Positions 53,796 through 62,534 of a stretch of DNA of 64,000 bases are shown here, in pieces. Each line of letters starts with the position of its first letter. The first letter of the stretch is position 1. The notes below the pieces were generated by a model. The model did no database searches. It was not told the DNA's origin and saw only the letters and a list, made by a program, of their open reading frames with translations. A program made the position numbers and the translations under genes. Source of the DNA: Flavobacterium lipolyticum (GTDB taxonomy: Bacteria; Bacteroidota; Bacteroidia; Flavobacteriales; Flavobacteriaceae); contig NZ_JAJJMN010000002.1 of the NCBI RefSeq assembly GCF_020905335.1, positions 806,001-870,000 of the forward strand, read 5' to 3'.

Positions 53796-54821
53796 TTATT
53801 TACGATAATTACTTTCTTTTTCAAGTGCTTCTATCTTTTTATTCAATATTTCAATTTTCTCATTTTGATTCCTGATGTTTTTATTTTGGTCAATGATATG
53901 AAGAAGCAACTCTTCAACATTTTGTAAAAGGCCTTCATTAAAAGTATGTATTTTATATCCTTTTTCATTTACCTCTTTCTCAGAGACTATACCAGGAAGA
54001 TGTTTGTTTTCTTTAACATAATTTTCCAAAGCCATTAAATCCATTTTCTTATAATCACTCTCAAAAACAACATCCTTCCAATGTGGTTTAGGAATAATAT
54101 TTAAATCTGATGTCAAAATTTGTTTTTCAACAATAAGGGAGCAGTCCGCTTTAAGATCGTCAGTTAATCCGGGATTAGCTTCTATATTTTTAGAGCTGCC
54201 AATGTAGGTCATTCCACCCACTGTTAAGGCTGCGCCGTTTACCGGATTACCTGCGTTTATTGCAAGCTGTGCCAGATCATTTGCTCCTCCATAATCCATA
54301 ATGACATACTTCCCATTGATCGTAATAGCATCATTATCGTCCCCTAGCTGTATTTTATTACCTAAGTTGGAGGAAATATTCAAGCCATTTTCGTCCCCAT
54401 AACTAATAAGTTGTGTTTTGTAATCATCCACCAGCACCTTAAAATTGTCATGTTGACCATTTGGGTTAGTACTGGCAACCGTTAAGTTTCCCTGAGAGTA
54501 AATATCTCCTTTTACCCATAAATCGGCCTTGTTATAAGCGCTCCAGGTTAATGACATCCCCATATACTCGGTAGATTGATCATTATCATGCCACCATCTA
54601 AAACCTTCTACTCCTTTTAGACCACTACTAGGTCCATTGTTGTCTTTATCTACCAGTAAATCAAATATCGATGCAGCATAATAATACGGATATGTATCAC
54701 TAGAATAAGGTAATGGAATAAAAGTTTGAGCAAAACCGGAACCTGTAAAAAATAAAAAGGTAAATAAATTAAAAAAGTAATCTTTCCTTTTTAATTGATT
54801 TTGAAATTTAGTTGTTTTCAT
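53796..54821 (-). CDS. secreted protein with S74-like/coiled-coil C-terminal domain
   Basis: A 341-residue protein with a signal-like start (hydrophobic to ..TGSGFAQ, residue ~32). The middle is beta-rich and glycine-rich (ADLWVKGDIYSQGNLTVAS and later GGMTYIGSS). The C-terminal ~100 residues (WKDVVFESDYKKMDLMAL.. then a coiled coil of IDQNKNIRNQNEKI) match the domain often annotated tail-fibre or S74-like in Bacteroidota. No T9SS domain is present. Its position just upstream of the protease array suggests a functional link, unproven. It is not evidence of a prophage. Confidence 0.75.
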   Translation of the reverse strand: MKTTKFQNQLKRKDYFFNLFTFLFFTGSGFAQTFIPLPYSSDTYPYYYAASIFDLLVDKDNNGPSSGLKGVEGFRWWHDNDQSTEYMGMSLTWSAYNKADLWVKGDIYSQGNLTVASTNPNGQHDNFKVLVDDYKTQLISYGDENGLNISSNLGNKIQLGDDNDAITINGKYVIMDYGGANDLAQLAINAGNPVNGAALTVGGMTYIGSSKNIEANPGLTDDLKADCSLIVEKQILTSDLNIIPKPHWKDVVFESDYKKMDLMALENYVKENKHLPGIVSEKEVNEKGYKIHTFNEGLLQNVEELLLHIIDQNKNIRNQNEKIEILNKKIEALEKESNYRK

Positions 54822-54978
54822 AATATTTATTTTTTTGTTATTAGCAATGGTTAAAAACTACAGTAAAATATGTCGCTTTCTACGGTATGAAGAAAAATCA
54901 GCTTTAAGATGTTTTTTATTATTTCGACAGTACTTTAGTGAGGAACAGAGTCCAACTAGTATTGTTTAGGAATACTAT

Positions 54979-55065
54979 TTAAACTGGTCCCAGGATTTGT
55001 TTTTCAACAAAAAGGGAACAATCATCTTTAAGGTCTTTATAATCTATATTTTTCTTTAAAGCTTG
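54979..55065 (-). pseudogene. remnant of a second S74-like protein gene
   Basis: On the minus strand 28 codons read QALKKNIDYKDLKDDCSL, then FVEKQILGPV and a stop. They match the DDLKADCSLIVEKQIL segment of the intact gene at 53796-54821. There is no start, an in-frame stop lies directly upstream, and the rest of the gene is missing. It is a decayed copy from a former duplication. Confidence 0.7.
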
Positions 55066-55454
55066 TCACTACATATATAAGGTTACCATTAATTATGTTA
55101 TATATTAACAAGCAAAACGCATTACATCTAAACCGACTGTTGAATTTTAATCGATTAAATTATGTAAGTAAATTTATGTTAAATAAACAAAACACCATTG
55201 CAAAATAAATAAGTGCAAGGATTGATGTAATAAATGGCTGTATATAAACAACAACTTTAACTTTAGTCTTTTTCTTGTAAAAAACCAAAAACTATATTCG
55301 AATTCGATTTTATTTGAAACTTAAATAATTCATTTTTTAATCGTCCTTCGACATTCTTCTATTGAATCTTTGCATAAATTGTCTCTTATGATGAAAACTA
55401 TTTTTTCTTCATACTCTACTCTGTCTGCTTTTTCCAGAAAGTAAAACTTAAAAA

Positions 55455-55494
55455 AAAATCCAAATTTCAATACTAGTATTGAAATTTGGATTTT
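55455..55494. terminator. perfect 40 bp palindrome, terminator of the CvfB-like gene
   Basis: Twenty-base arms (AAAATCCAAATTTCAATACT and its complement) with no loop. It lies 22 bp after the stop at 55517; the AAAA/TTTT ends let it work on both strands. Confidence 0.85.
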
Positions 55495-55516
55495 AGAATT
55501 TAATGAATCGGAATTT

Positions 55517-56371
55517 TTACTCTTTTACCAGATAAATCCCGTCTTCTTTAATTTCGATAAGTTTTTCTTTATACAAAGCTCCAACAGCCTTTTTAAACGT
55601 TTTTTTACTCATTTTCAGTACCGTTTTGATATCTTCCGGATGCGAATTGTCATTTAAACGTAAAAAACCTCGATTGGCTCTTAATTCGTCCAGAATCTTT
55701 TCTGCATTAGGCTCAATACTTTGATATCCTTGTACTTGTAATGCAACGTCGATTTTATTATCAGGACGGATATTTTTAATGTAACCGCGCATTCTGTCCC
55801 CGGTTCTGATGGCGTCATCATACACCTCGTCTTTGTACAGCAATCCTTTGTGTTTCTCGTTAATGATCACATTGATTCCTATTTCGGTGATATGAGACAC
55901 AATTAATTCTACTTCCTCCCCTTTTTCAACGGTCAGATGCTCATTGCTCAAAAACTGATTGGTTTTACTTGAAGCTACCAGACGATTTGTTTTTTCGTCC
56001 ATGTACAAATACACCAGGTAACGTTTTCCCTTCTCCATAGGACGGGCCTGTTCTTTGAACGGAACAAGAATATCCTTTTCCATTCCCCAATCCATGAAAG
56101 CACCTACGTTATTAATGTAATTTACTCTTAACAGCGCAAATTCATTCAACAGGATGTAAGGCTCTAAAGTGGTCGCCACCGGACGCTGTTCGTGGTCCAA
56201 ATAAACAAAAACGATTAATTCTTCACCAATTTCAAACTCGTTCGGAACGTATTTGTTGGGTAATAAAATATCGTGAATTCCTTCAGGGTCTTTTTCAGGA
56301 TTTCCTAAAAACAAGCCAACTTTGGTATCACGAAGTATAGTAAGGGTATTGTATTTTCCTATTTCAATCAT
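55517..56371 (-). CDS. S1-domain RNA-binding protein (CvfB/YitL-like)
   Basis: A 284-residue protein with three S1-like OB folds in tandem (residues ~1-60, 70-140 and 150-215, the last with GDRMRGYIKNIRPDNKIDVAL) and a C-terminal winged-helix domain (~220-284, NSHPEDIKTVLKMSKKTFKKAVGAL). This is the CvfB order and length. Family members bind RNA and affect virulence-factor or stress gene expression in Gram-positives. It has a promoter-like TACATTTG at 56415-56422 on the same strand. Confidence 0.9.
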   Translation of the reverse strand: MIEIGKYNTLTILRDTKVGLFLGNPEKDPEGIHDILLPNKYVPNEFEIGEELIVFVYLDHEQRPVATTLEPYILLNEFALLRVNYINNVGAFMDWGMEKDILVPFKEQARPMEKGKRYLVYLYMDEKTNRLVASSKTNQFLSNEHLTVEKGEEVELIVSHITEIGINVIINEKHKGLLYKDEVYDDAIRTGDRMRGYIKNIRPDNKIDVALQVQGYQSIEPNAEKILDELRANRGFLRLNDNSHPEDIKTVLKMSKKTFKKAVGALYKEKLIEIKEDGIYLVKE

Positions 56372-56414
56372 ATGCTAAAAATTCTAAGCTGTTAAACAGC
56401 TAAGTTTCGAGCTG

Positions 56415-56422
56415 CAAATGTA
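56415..56422 (-). promoter_or_regulatory. -7 element of the CvfB-like gene
   Basis: Minus strand TACATTTG, 43 bases before the ATG at 56371. No TTG at the standard distance. Confidence 0.45.
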
Positions 56423-56504
56423 CGAAGTTTGAAAATGGTAATCCTAAAAATGTTTCTAATTAAAAAAAGGCAGTTGCATCTTATTCTAATTTATTCCTTT
56501 TGGT

Positions 56505-56512
56505 TACATTTG
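56505..56512 (+). promoter_or_regulatory. -7 element of the M28 peptidase gene
   Basis: TACATTTG, 25 bases before the ATG at 56538. The next TTG upstream is too far (28 bases) for a standard -33. Confidence 0.5.
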
Positions 56513-56537
56513 AGAACCTATAATTAATCCAAAACCA

Positions 56538-57887
56538 ATGAAAAAGACCATTTTCTATTCTATTTTTACCTTCTTATTTTTTACTCATATTTCTACTTCA
56601 CAGATTACAGAAGATCCTGAAATCAAAAAAATGATTGGTGAAATCAAAGCCGAAAATCTGGAAGCTACGATTCATAAATTAGTTTCGTTCGGTACCAGAC
56701 ACACCCTCAGCGACACTAAAAATAAAACCAAAGGCATTGGTGCGGCGCAACAATGGGTGAAATCTGAGTTTGATAAATTTGCTTTGGAATCTGGCGGAAG
56801 ACTTACTTCTAAAATCGATTATTTTGACGTAAAAGCTGATGGGAAACGAATTGCCAAAGACAGTCAGCTTGGAAACGTTATGGCAACTTTAAAAGGTACC
56901 GATCCAAACGACAATCGTGTTCTTATCATCAGCGGACATCTGGATTCCAGGGTTTCGGATGTGATGAATGTCAAATCTGATGCTCCCGGTGCCAATGATG
57001 ACGGTTCCGGTGTTGCGGCCGTCATCGAACTGGCCAAAGTAATGAGTAAAAGATCATTTCCTGCTACCATCATTTTCGTTGCCGTAACCGGTGAAGAACA
57101 AGGGCTTTATGGTGCCCGACATCTGGCTGAATTAGCCAAAGCAGCCAACTGGAATATTGTAGCGATGCTCAATAACGATATGATTGGAAATAGTCTTTCC
57201 AGCGGTACAAATTTAAGAGATAACACTCAAATCAGAGTATTTAGTGAGACCATTCCATTTACAGAAACTGAAGAAGAAGCCAAGATGCGCAAAGCAACAA
57301 ACCGCGATAACGATAGTCCGTCACGATTATTGGCACGTTACATTAAAACAGCTACAGAGCAGTATGTAGATCAATTAAAAGTGAAATTAGTATATAGAAA
57401 CGATCGTTTTCTTCGTGGCGGAGATCATACTCCTTTCAGTCAAAACGGCTTTACTGCTGTTCGTTTCTGCGAAATGAATGAAAATTTCAATCATCAGCAT
57501 CAGGATTTAAGAACTGAAAATGGTATCCAATACGGTGATCTTCCGGAATTCATGGATTTTGACTATTTGAGAAAAAATACTTGTTCGAACCTGGCAACAC
57601 TGGCTAATTTAGCCTGGTCACCAAAAGCACCTTTAAACGTGGGGATCGAAGTAAAAGAACTTTCCAATTCTTCTACTTTAGTCTGGACTGCACCTGAAGG
57701 ACAAGCTCCTTTTGGTTACCAGATTTTAATGAGAGAAACTTCATCGTCTCATTGGGAGAAAACTTTTTTTGTGAAAGAAACCAAGGCCGAAATTCCCTAT
57801 TCTAAAGACAATTACTTTTTTGCCATACAAAGTGTTGATGCTTTAGGACATGCAAGTTTACCGGTATTTCCGGTTCCGATTCGTTAA
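56538..57887 (+). CDS. secreted M28 family aminopeptidase with C-terminal fibronectin III-like domain
   Basis: A 449-residue protein with a signal peptide (..FTHISTSQ, residue ~23). Zinc ligands of M28 are seen in order: ISGHLDSR near residue 133, GANDDGSG near 153 (bridging Asp), TGEEQGLYG (catalytic Glu), NNDMIGN, and DHTPF near 297. The last ~90 residues form a fibronectin III-like domain. It acts outside the inner membrane on peptide N-termini. A strong terminator follows. Confidence 0.92.
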   Translation: MKKTIFYSIFTFLFFTHISTSQITEDPEIKKMIGEIKAENLEATIHKLVSFGTRHTLSDTKNKTKGIGAAQQWVKSEFDKFALESGGRLTSKIDYFDVKADGKRIAKDSQLGNVMATLKGTDPNDNRVLIISGHLDSRVSDVMNVKSDAPGANDDGSGVAAVIELAKVMSKRSFPATIIFVAVTGEEQGLYGARHLAELAKAANWNIVAMLNNDMIGNSLSSGTNLRDNTQIRVFSETIPFTETEEEAKMRKATNRDNDSPSRLLARYIKTATEQYVDQLKVKLVYRNDRFLRGGDHTPFSQNGFTAVRFCEMNENFNHQHQDLRTENGIQYGDLPEFMDFDYLRKNTCSNLATLANLAWSPKAPLNVGIEVKELSNSSTLVWTAPEGQAPFGYQILMRETSSSHWEKTFFVKETKAEIPYSKDNYFFAIQSVDALGHASLPVFPVPIR

Positions 57888-57912
57888 ATTCTCTTACTAT
57901 TATAAAACAAAG

Positions 57913-57948
57913 AAGACGCAAAGAAAAAAAATAATCTTTGCGTCTTTT
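57913..57948 (+). terminator. terminator of the M28 peptidase gene
   Basis: AAGACGCAAAGA pairs with TCTTTGCGTCTT (12 bases) with a 10-base A-rich loop and a short T-run. Confidence 0.85.
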
Positions 57949-57958
57949 GTAATTTATA

Positions 57959-58218
57959 AGGCTGAAAGCCTGAAAGTACAAGCATAGTGTAATGCACTAT
58001 GTATAAATTAAACAAGAAATATTGTCCTGAAAGGGCAAAAGCAAACAGATCGGAGCATACATTTTAATAAAAGCAGCTCATTTTCCTTTAGAATATCATC
58101 CGGAATACGATAGATTGTCTTTCTTTGAATTTGGGCTTTTGCCCTTTCAGGGCTAAAACAATCGCCTTCATAATTCATAGTGCTTCTCACTATGCTCTGG
58201 CTAAAGCTCTTTCAGAGC
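57959..58218. repeat. structured intergenic repeat, copy 1 (260 bp)
   Basis: Starts with AGGCTGAAAGCCT (a small hairpin) and ends AGCTCTTTCAGAGC (another). Inside are CCTGAAAGGGCAAAAGCAA and its inverted counterpart TTTTGCCCTTTCAGGG, and a CATAGTG / CACTATG pair. The same layout occurs at 62101-62365. No coding sequence. It fills most of the gap between the M28 gene and menD. Confidence 0.85.
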
Positions 58219-58411
58219 AATAGTTTTGGAATAACTAATTCTGTAGCTTACAAGTTTTGGACAAATCTTTTTTCATAGAAAATTCTTGATGATTCACAAA
58301 ACTTTGAGGTATTACAAAAATAACCCTATCATCTTTAAATATTTTTTTGAATTAAGAGAACAATCGTTATTCAAACTACTCCACAACTTTCCGTATTGCC
58401 CTATTTTCAAC

Positions 58412-60076
58412 TTAAGCCAACTCTTTAAAATACTGCTTTAAAACAATATCATTCTCCAAAGTTGGCGTGAATACTTCCAAAATACAAGGAGCGTTGTTTG
58501 TAGCATAAAGCGACTTAATACCTCCCGTTAAAGATTCTTCATCTGTGGCTGTAAAATAAGGCATCTTATACATTTTGGCCAAATGTTCGGCTGTCAAATG
58601 ATGTGACGTTTCGAAATAGGTATTAAAAACCGGTTTTTCTTCATGGCCTGGAAGAATCCTAAAAATTCCTCCTCCTCCATTATTGATTAGAATAATTTTG
58701 AAGTTTTCAGGTATGTACGAATTCCACAAAGCATTGCTATCGTAAAGAAAGCTAATATCTCCGGTAATAAAAACGGTTTCTTTATCGTTTCCTACTGCTG
58801 CACCAATTGCTGTTGAGGTACTTCCGTCAATACCACTAGTTCCGCGGTTACAATAAACTTCGATTGAAGGATCAATCTCAATTAACTGTGCATATCGAAT
58901 GGCTGAACTATTGCTAATTTGCAACTGACTGTTTTTAGGAAGTGACCCGATTACTTTTTCAAATACTTTAAAATCTGAGAAGGTAATTTTACGCAGATAT
59001 TCTTCTTTTCTGATTTTTCTTAAATCGTAAATTTGATCAATTTTAGAAAAATAATCACTTGCTGTAAATTCTGTCTTTGGAAGCAGCACTTTGAAAAAAG
59101 CATCAGGTTCCATTACAAAATGCTTCGTTAAAGCACTAAAGGTATCATAAGCACGTAAAGTATCAATATGCCAGTGATGTTCGGGTTTGTATTTTCGCAA
59201 AAAGGCTTTAATACGTTTGGATACAATCATACCTCCAAAAGTGATTAACACCTCTGGCTCAAGATCTTTAAAATCAACATCATCAAATGGCGTAATTAAA
59301 GTATCGATACTGTTAATAAAACTTGGATGATGCAAATTTGAGGTAGTCTCTGTCAGTACTACAATTGAGGGATCTTTGGCGAAGTTTTCCAAAATTTCTT
59401 TATCGACAGAATTCGCTTCATTTATTCCTCCAATAAGAATTAATTTTCTTTTTGAAGTATTCCAGACAGAAACAACTTCTGCTTCGTTTTCTATAGTTGT
59501 TGTTCCGACAATTTCCTCTAAATGGGTAATTGCTGGTGCTACAGAAAGTTCGGAAACAGTTTCGTATAAGGGCTCTTCAAAAGGAGCATTAATATGAACA
59601 GGGCCTTTTTGAAGTATCGCTGCTTCTATGGCTTCGTTGATCTTTAAATCGTTTTCTACTGAAGCTTCTTCAGTCAGATTGGCATTATATACTGAATGGT
59701 TCTGAAAAACATTCTCCTGACGAATGGTTTGCCCGTCTCCAATATCAATCTTACTTTGCGGGCGATCTGCCGAAATAACAATAAGTGGAATCTGACTGTA
59801 AAATGCCTCGGCTACAGCCGGATAATAGTTTAACAAGGCAGAGCCTGAAGTACAAACAACTGCGGTAGGCATTTTGGTTTGCTGTGCAATTCCTAATGCA
59901 AAAAAGGCAGCGCAGCGTTCGTCGGCAATACTATAACAGTTAAAATTAGGGTTTTGAGCAAATCCGATCGTTAGAGGAGCATTTCTTGATCCCGGAGAAA
60001 TAATAATATTAGTGATTCCTTTGCCTGAACAAATTTCGATAATGCTTTGTGCAAGCGCTATTTTGGGGTAAATCAT
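58412..60076 (-). CDS. menD: SEPHCHC synthase
   Basis: A 554-residue thiamine-diphosphate enzyme that joins isochorismate and 2-oxoglutarate, the committed menaquinone step. Seen: the N-terminal pyrimidine domain with SPGSRNAPLT and ERCAAFFALG (catalytic Glu), and the C-terminal ThDP motif GDISFLYDSNALW then INNGGGGIF. It is the fourth men gene in this window, but is separated from menC, menA and menB by 15 kb. Confidence 0.95.
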   Translation of the reverse strand: MIYPKIALAQSIIEICSGKGITNIIISPGSRNAPLTIGFAQNPNFNCYSIADERCAAFFALGIAQQTKMPTAVVCTSGSALLNYYPAVAEAFYSQIPLIVISADRPQSKIDIGDGQTIRQENVFQNHSVYNANLTEEASVENDLKINEAIEAAILQKGPVHINAPFEEPLYETVSELSVAPAITHLEEIVGTTTIENEAEVVSVWNTSKRKLILIGGINEANSVDKEILENFAKDPSIVVLTETTSNLHHPSFINSIDTLITPFDDVDFKDLEPEVLITFGGMIVSKRIKAFLRKYKPEHHWHIDTLRAYDTFSALTKHFVMEPDAFFKVLLPKTEFTASDYFSKIDQIYDLRKIRKEEYLRKITFSDFKVFEKVIGSLPKNSQLQISNSSAIRYAQLIEIDPSIEVYCNRGTSGIDGSTSTAIGAAVGNDKETVFITGDISFLYDSNALWNSYIPENFKIILINNGGGGIFRILPGHEEKPVFNTYFETSHHLTAEHLAKMYKMPYFTATDEESLTGGIKSLYATNNAPCILEVFTPTLENDIVLKQYFKELA

Positions 60077-60213
60077 TCTTATGGTGTATTACTTTTTGAA
60101 AAGAGACTTACAGTTATAAAACTCTTTTTTTAACCTCACAAAGTTACAAACTTCGCATTGGATTTAACTTATAAATAGGAAGATATTAAAAAGGAGTTTC
60201 CCGAAAAAGGGAA

Positions 60214-60221
60214 TATATTTG
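60214..60221 (+). promoter_or_regulatory. -7 element of the thioredoxin-like gene
   Basis: TATATTTG, 35 bases before the ATG at 60257. Confidence 0.45.
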
Positions 60222-60256
60222 TAAAACTGATTGTTTCTATCCAAAACAAACCGATT

Positions 60257-61267
60257 ATGCGTTTCTTATATCTATTCTTTCTTTTTATATCCCTACAGAC
60301 TACATCGGCTCAAAATCAATTTATTCCTGATGACATGCCTTATAAGACCGCTCTGAACAATGCCAAAGCACAAGGAAAACCGGTTTTTCTAATGCTTTAT
60401 GCCGATTGGTGTCCGCATTGTAATCTGATGAAAAAAGAAGTTTTTAGTGATCCTGCTGTGATCGATTTTCTAAAAAAGAATTATGTGTGTGTCTGGAAAA
60501 ATATTGAAAAAGAAGAAGGAACTGCACTTAAGAATAAATTCAATACAAAATCGTTACCTTCCTTTTTGTTTATAGACCCTGCCACCGAAACCCTTTTATA
60601 TGCTTTAAAAGGCGAATTAAAAAAAGAGGTTTTTATGACGGAAGTAAATAATGCCTTAAATCCGAAACTGCAATTGCCCTATCTGGAAAAAGAGTTTCTC
60701 GCTGATCCTTCTAATGTCGACAAATTTTTCAACTATCTGAACACGCTGAAAAAAGGAAAAGACCGTACTGACTTATCAATTCCAACACATATTTATCTCA
60801 ATACACAATCTGACGCGCAATTAATTAGCGAAACCAACTGGCGAGTGATTGCCAATGGGGTTACCGATATCAAATCGAGGGAATTTCAGTATGTATTAAG
60901 TCATAACAAGGAATTTGCTGCTGTGGCCTCGCAAAGTCGTATCGATCGTAAGACTGAAAGTATAATCACAGAATCACTTCGTCCGTATGTTGATAATTTA
61001 GACACTACCAACTATTACAAACAAAGAGAAATTGCAAAATCGATACGCTTGCAAAAAGTAGATTCGCTGGTTTTTAAATTTGACTTAACTCTGGCAGAAC
61101 GAACCGAAAAATGGCAATTTTACAAGAAAGTTACACTCGAAAGCACCCAAAAGTTAGTCTGGAATGATGCCAGTTCTCTGAAAGATATCGGACAAACTTA
61201 TTTAAAGCATATTTCGGATACCGAGAGTTTAAAAAAATCAATCGTATGGATAAAAACATGCTATTGA
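60257..61267 (+). CDS. secreted thioredoxin-fold protein, probably frameshifted near its 3' end
   Basis: A 336-residue protein as read, with signal peptide (..TTSAQ, residue ~18), a thioredoxin-like domain at ~25-135 with redox motif WCPHC (residues ~51-55), and a helical tail. The frame stops at 61265, but removing one A from the A-run before CATGCT (61251-61255) continues it for 56 codons to TAA at 61434-61436, with a credible helical sequence. A base error or a real recent frameshift explains this. The thioredoxin domain itself is intact. Confidence 0.8.
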   Translation: MRFLYLFFLFISLQTTSAQNQFIPDDMPYKTALNNAKAQGKPVFLMLYADWCPHCNLMKKEVFSDPAVIDFLKKNYVCVWKNIEKEEGTALKNKFNTKSLPSFLFIDPATETLLYALKGELKKEVFMTEVNNALNPKLQLPYLEKEFLADPSNVDKFFNYLNTLKKGKDRTDLSIPTHIYLNTQSDAQLISETNWRVIANGVTDIKSREFQYVLSHNKEFAAVASQSRIDRKTESIITESLRPYVDNLDTTNYYKQREIAKSIRLQKVDSLVFKFDLTLAERTEKWQFYKKVTLESTQKLVWNDASSLKDIGQTYLKHISDTESLKKSIVWIKTCY

Positions 61268-61436
61268 ACTGAATGATTCTTACGATGGAAATCTACTTTT
61301 GGCAAGGCTTTACCAAAAAATAAAAGATAAGAAACTGGCCTTGCAATATGCTAAGGATGCTAAAGAAATCTCCAAAGAAATGAATTGGAACCCCAAAGAA
61401 GTTGACGCTTTACTGAAAGAGCTAAACGCTAAATAA
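61268..61436 (+). pseudogene. displaced C-terminal part of the thioredoxin-like protein
   Basis: In the +1-shifted frame this stretch encodes ELNDSYDGNLLLARLYQKI then a helical, Lys-rich end. It has no own start or ribosome-binding site, and continues the preceding gene after a one-base correction. Confidence 0.75.
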
Positions 61437-61521
61437 TATTTTTTAGGAATCATCAGGCTGTCTCTTTAAAATAATTGCCAAGCAGTCGCACTCAAAAAAC
61501 ATCGCATATACCCAAAAAACT

Positions 61522-62019
61522 ATGAGCCTAAACCTTAGACCGGCAACAACAAATGATTTAGAAAAGATTCTAAATATTGTAAACCATTCGATTCTGCACA
61601 CCACCGCAAATTATAGTTATGAAATTCAGACTCTTGACGTTCAAACGAAATGGTTTGAAGATAAAAAAGCTAAAAATCTGCCCATAGTGATTGCCGAATT
61701 AGATGGCGAAGTAGTAGGATTTGGGAGTTACGGACAATTCCGTGAGAAAATCGGGTATCAATATACCGTAGAACATTCTGTATATGTAGTGGATACTGTT
61801 ATTGGAAAAGGCATTGGATCTCAGTTACTGTCAGAGCTCATTCGTCTGGCTAAAGAACAGGGGTATCACGTTATGATTGGGGCAATTGATGCCGATAATG
61901 CCGGGAGTATTGCTTTTCACGAAAAATTTGGATTTGTCGCCACCGGAACCCTTCGCGAGGTAGGATATAAATTTGATCACTGGCTCGATTTGGTTTTTAT
62001 GCAGTTAATATTGAAATAA
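61522..62019 (+). CDS. GNAT acetyltransferase (phosphinothricin-acetyltransferase-like)
   Basis: A 165-residue GNAT enzyme. The acetyl-CoA motif is VIGKGIGSQLL (R/Q-x-x-G-x-G/A form) near residue 95, and the family pattern LRPATTNDLEKILNIVN.. and AIDADNAGSIAFHEKFGF are typical of the PAT/YncA group that acetylates amino acids or their analogues (phosphinothricin, methionine sulfone). The natural substrate is unknown. Confidence 0.9.
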   Translation: MSLNLRPATTNDLEKILNIVNHSILHTTANYSYEIQTLDVQTKWFEDKKAKNLPIVIAELDGEVVGFGSYGQFREKIGYQYTVEHSVYVVDTVIGKGIGSQLLSELIRLAKEQGYHVMIGAIDADNAGSIAFHEKFGFVATGTLREVGYKFDHWLDLVFMQLILK

Positions 62020-62043
62020 ACAGCTTTAGAAATACAAAATAAG

Positions 62044-62070
62044 AAACCCGCTAAAAAAATAGCGGGTTTT
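62044..62070 (+). terminator. terminator of the GNAT gene
   Basis: AAACCCGCTA pairs with TAGCGGGTTT across a 6-base A loop, then T. Confidence 0.85.
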
Positions 62071-62100
62071 ATTATTGATCTAACAAAAGCTAAAAAGAAA

Positions 62101-62365
62101 AGGGCTGAAAGCCCAAAAAGCAACAGCATAGTGCGTAGTACTATGAGTTAGATTAGGGGTGGGAATTGCCCTGAAAGGGCAAAAGCAATCTTCATTCCCT
62201 ATAAATCTCAATAAAAACCGTTCACAACTCTTAGAGAATCTCACACAAAATATACAGAATGCATTTCTTTGCAATCAGGCTTTTGCCCTTTCAGGGCGTA
62301 ACCCATAATTGCCATCATTATTCATAGTGCTATGCACCATGCTATTGCTATAGCTCTTTCAGAGC
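62101..62365. repeat. structured intergenic repeat, copy 2 (265 bp)
   Basis: Same architecture as 57959-58218: AGGGCTGAAAGCCC, a GCATAGTG.. segment, CCCTGAAAGGGCAAAAGCAA, its inverse TTTTGCCCTTTCAGGG, a CATAGTGC / GCACCATG pair and a closing AGCTCTTTCAGAGC. The spacers between the motifs are diverged, so structure is conserved more than sequence. It occupies most of the gap before the glutathione peroxidase terminator. Confidence 0.85.
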
Positions 62366-62475
62366 AAATGTTAATCTCATAAATCAGTTTTACAAAATCA
62401 TCTCTTTCCTTTTTTATAATGTAACAAAATGAGTCAGAACAATGTTCTTTGTCCTCCATCTATAAACAAAAAAAA

Positions 62476-62512
62476 TCCACAAAATTAAAAAGTAAAATTT
62501 CAATTTTGTGGA
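62476..62512 (-). terminator. terminator of the glutathione peroxidase gene
   Basis: TCCACAAAATT pairs with AATTTTGTGGA, followed on the minus strand by a T-run. It starts 23 bp after the stop. Confidence 0.85.
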
Positions 62513-62534
62513 CTAGATTTATTGTTTTCTTTTT

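Larger units (their letters stand above)
54822..55516. other. 695 bp intergenic region with remnant of an S74-like gene
   Basis: The region between the S74-like gene and the CvfB-like gene. It contains a gene remnant at 54979-55065 and a long terminator palindrome at its right end; the rest is AT-rich, with no promoter consensus or other coding sequence that I can support. Confidence 0.6.

Noticed and set aside
53796-54821. Prophage origin for the tail-fibre-like domain
   Set aside because: The protein has a signal-like start and no phage gene is nearby; this domain is widespread in secreted proteins of Bacteroidota.
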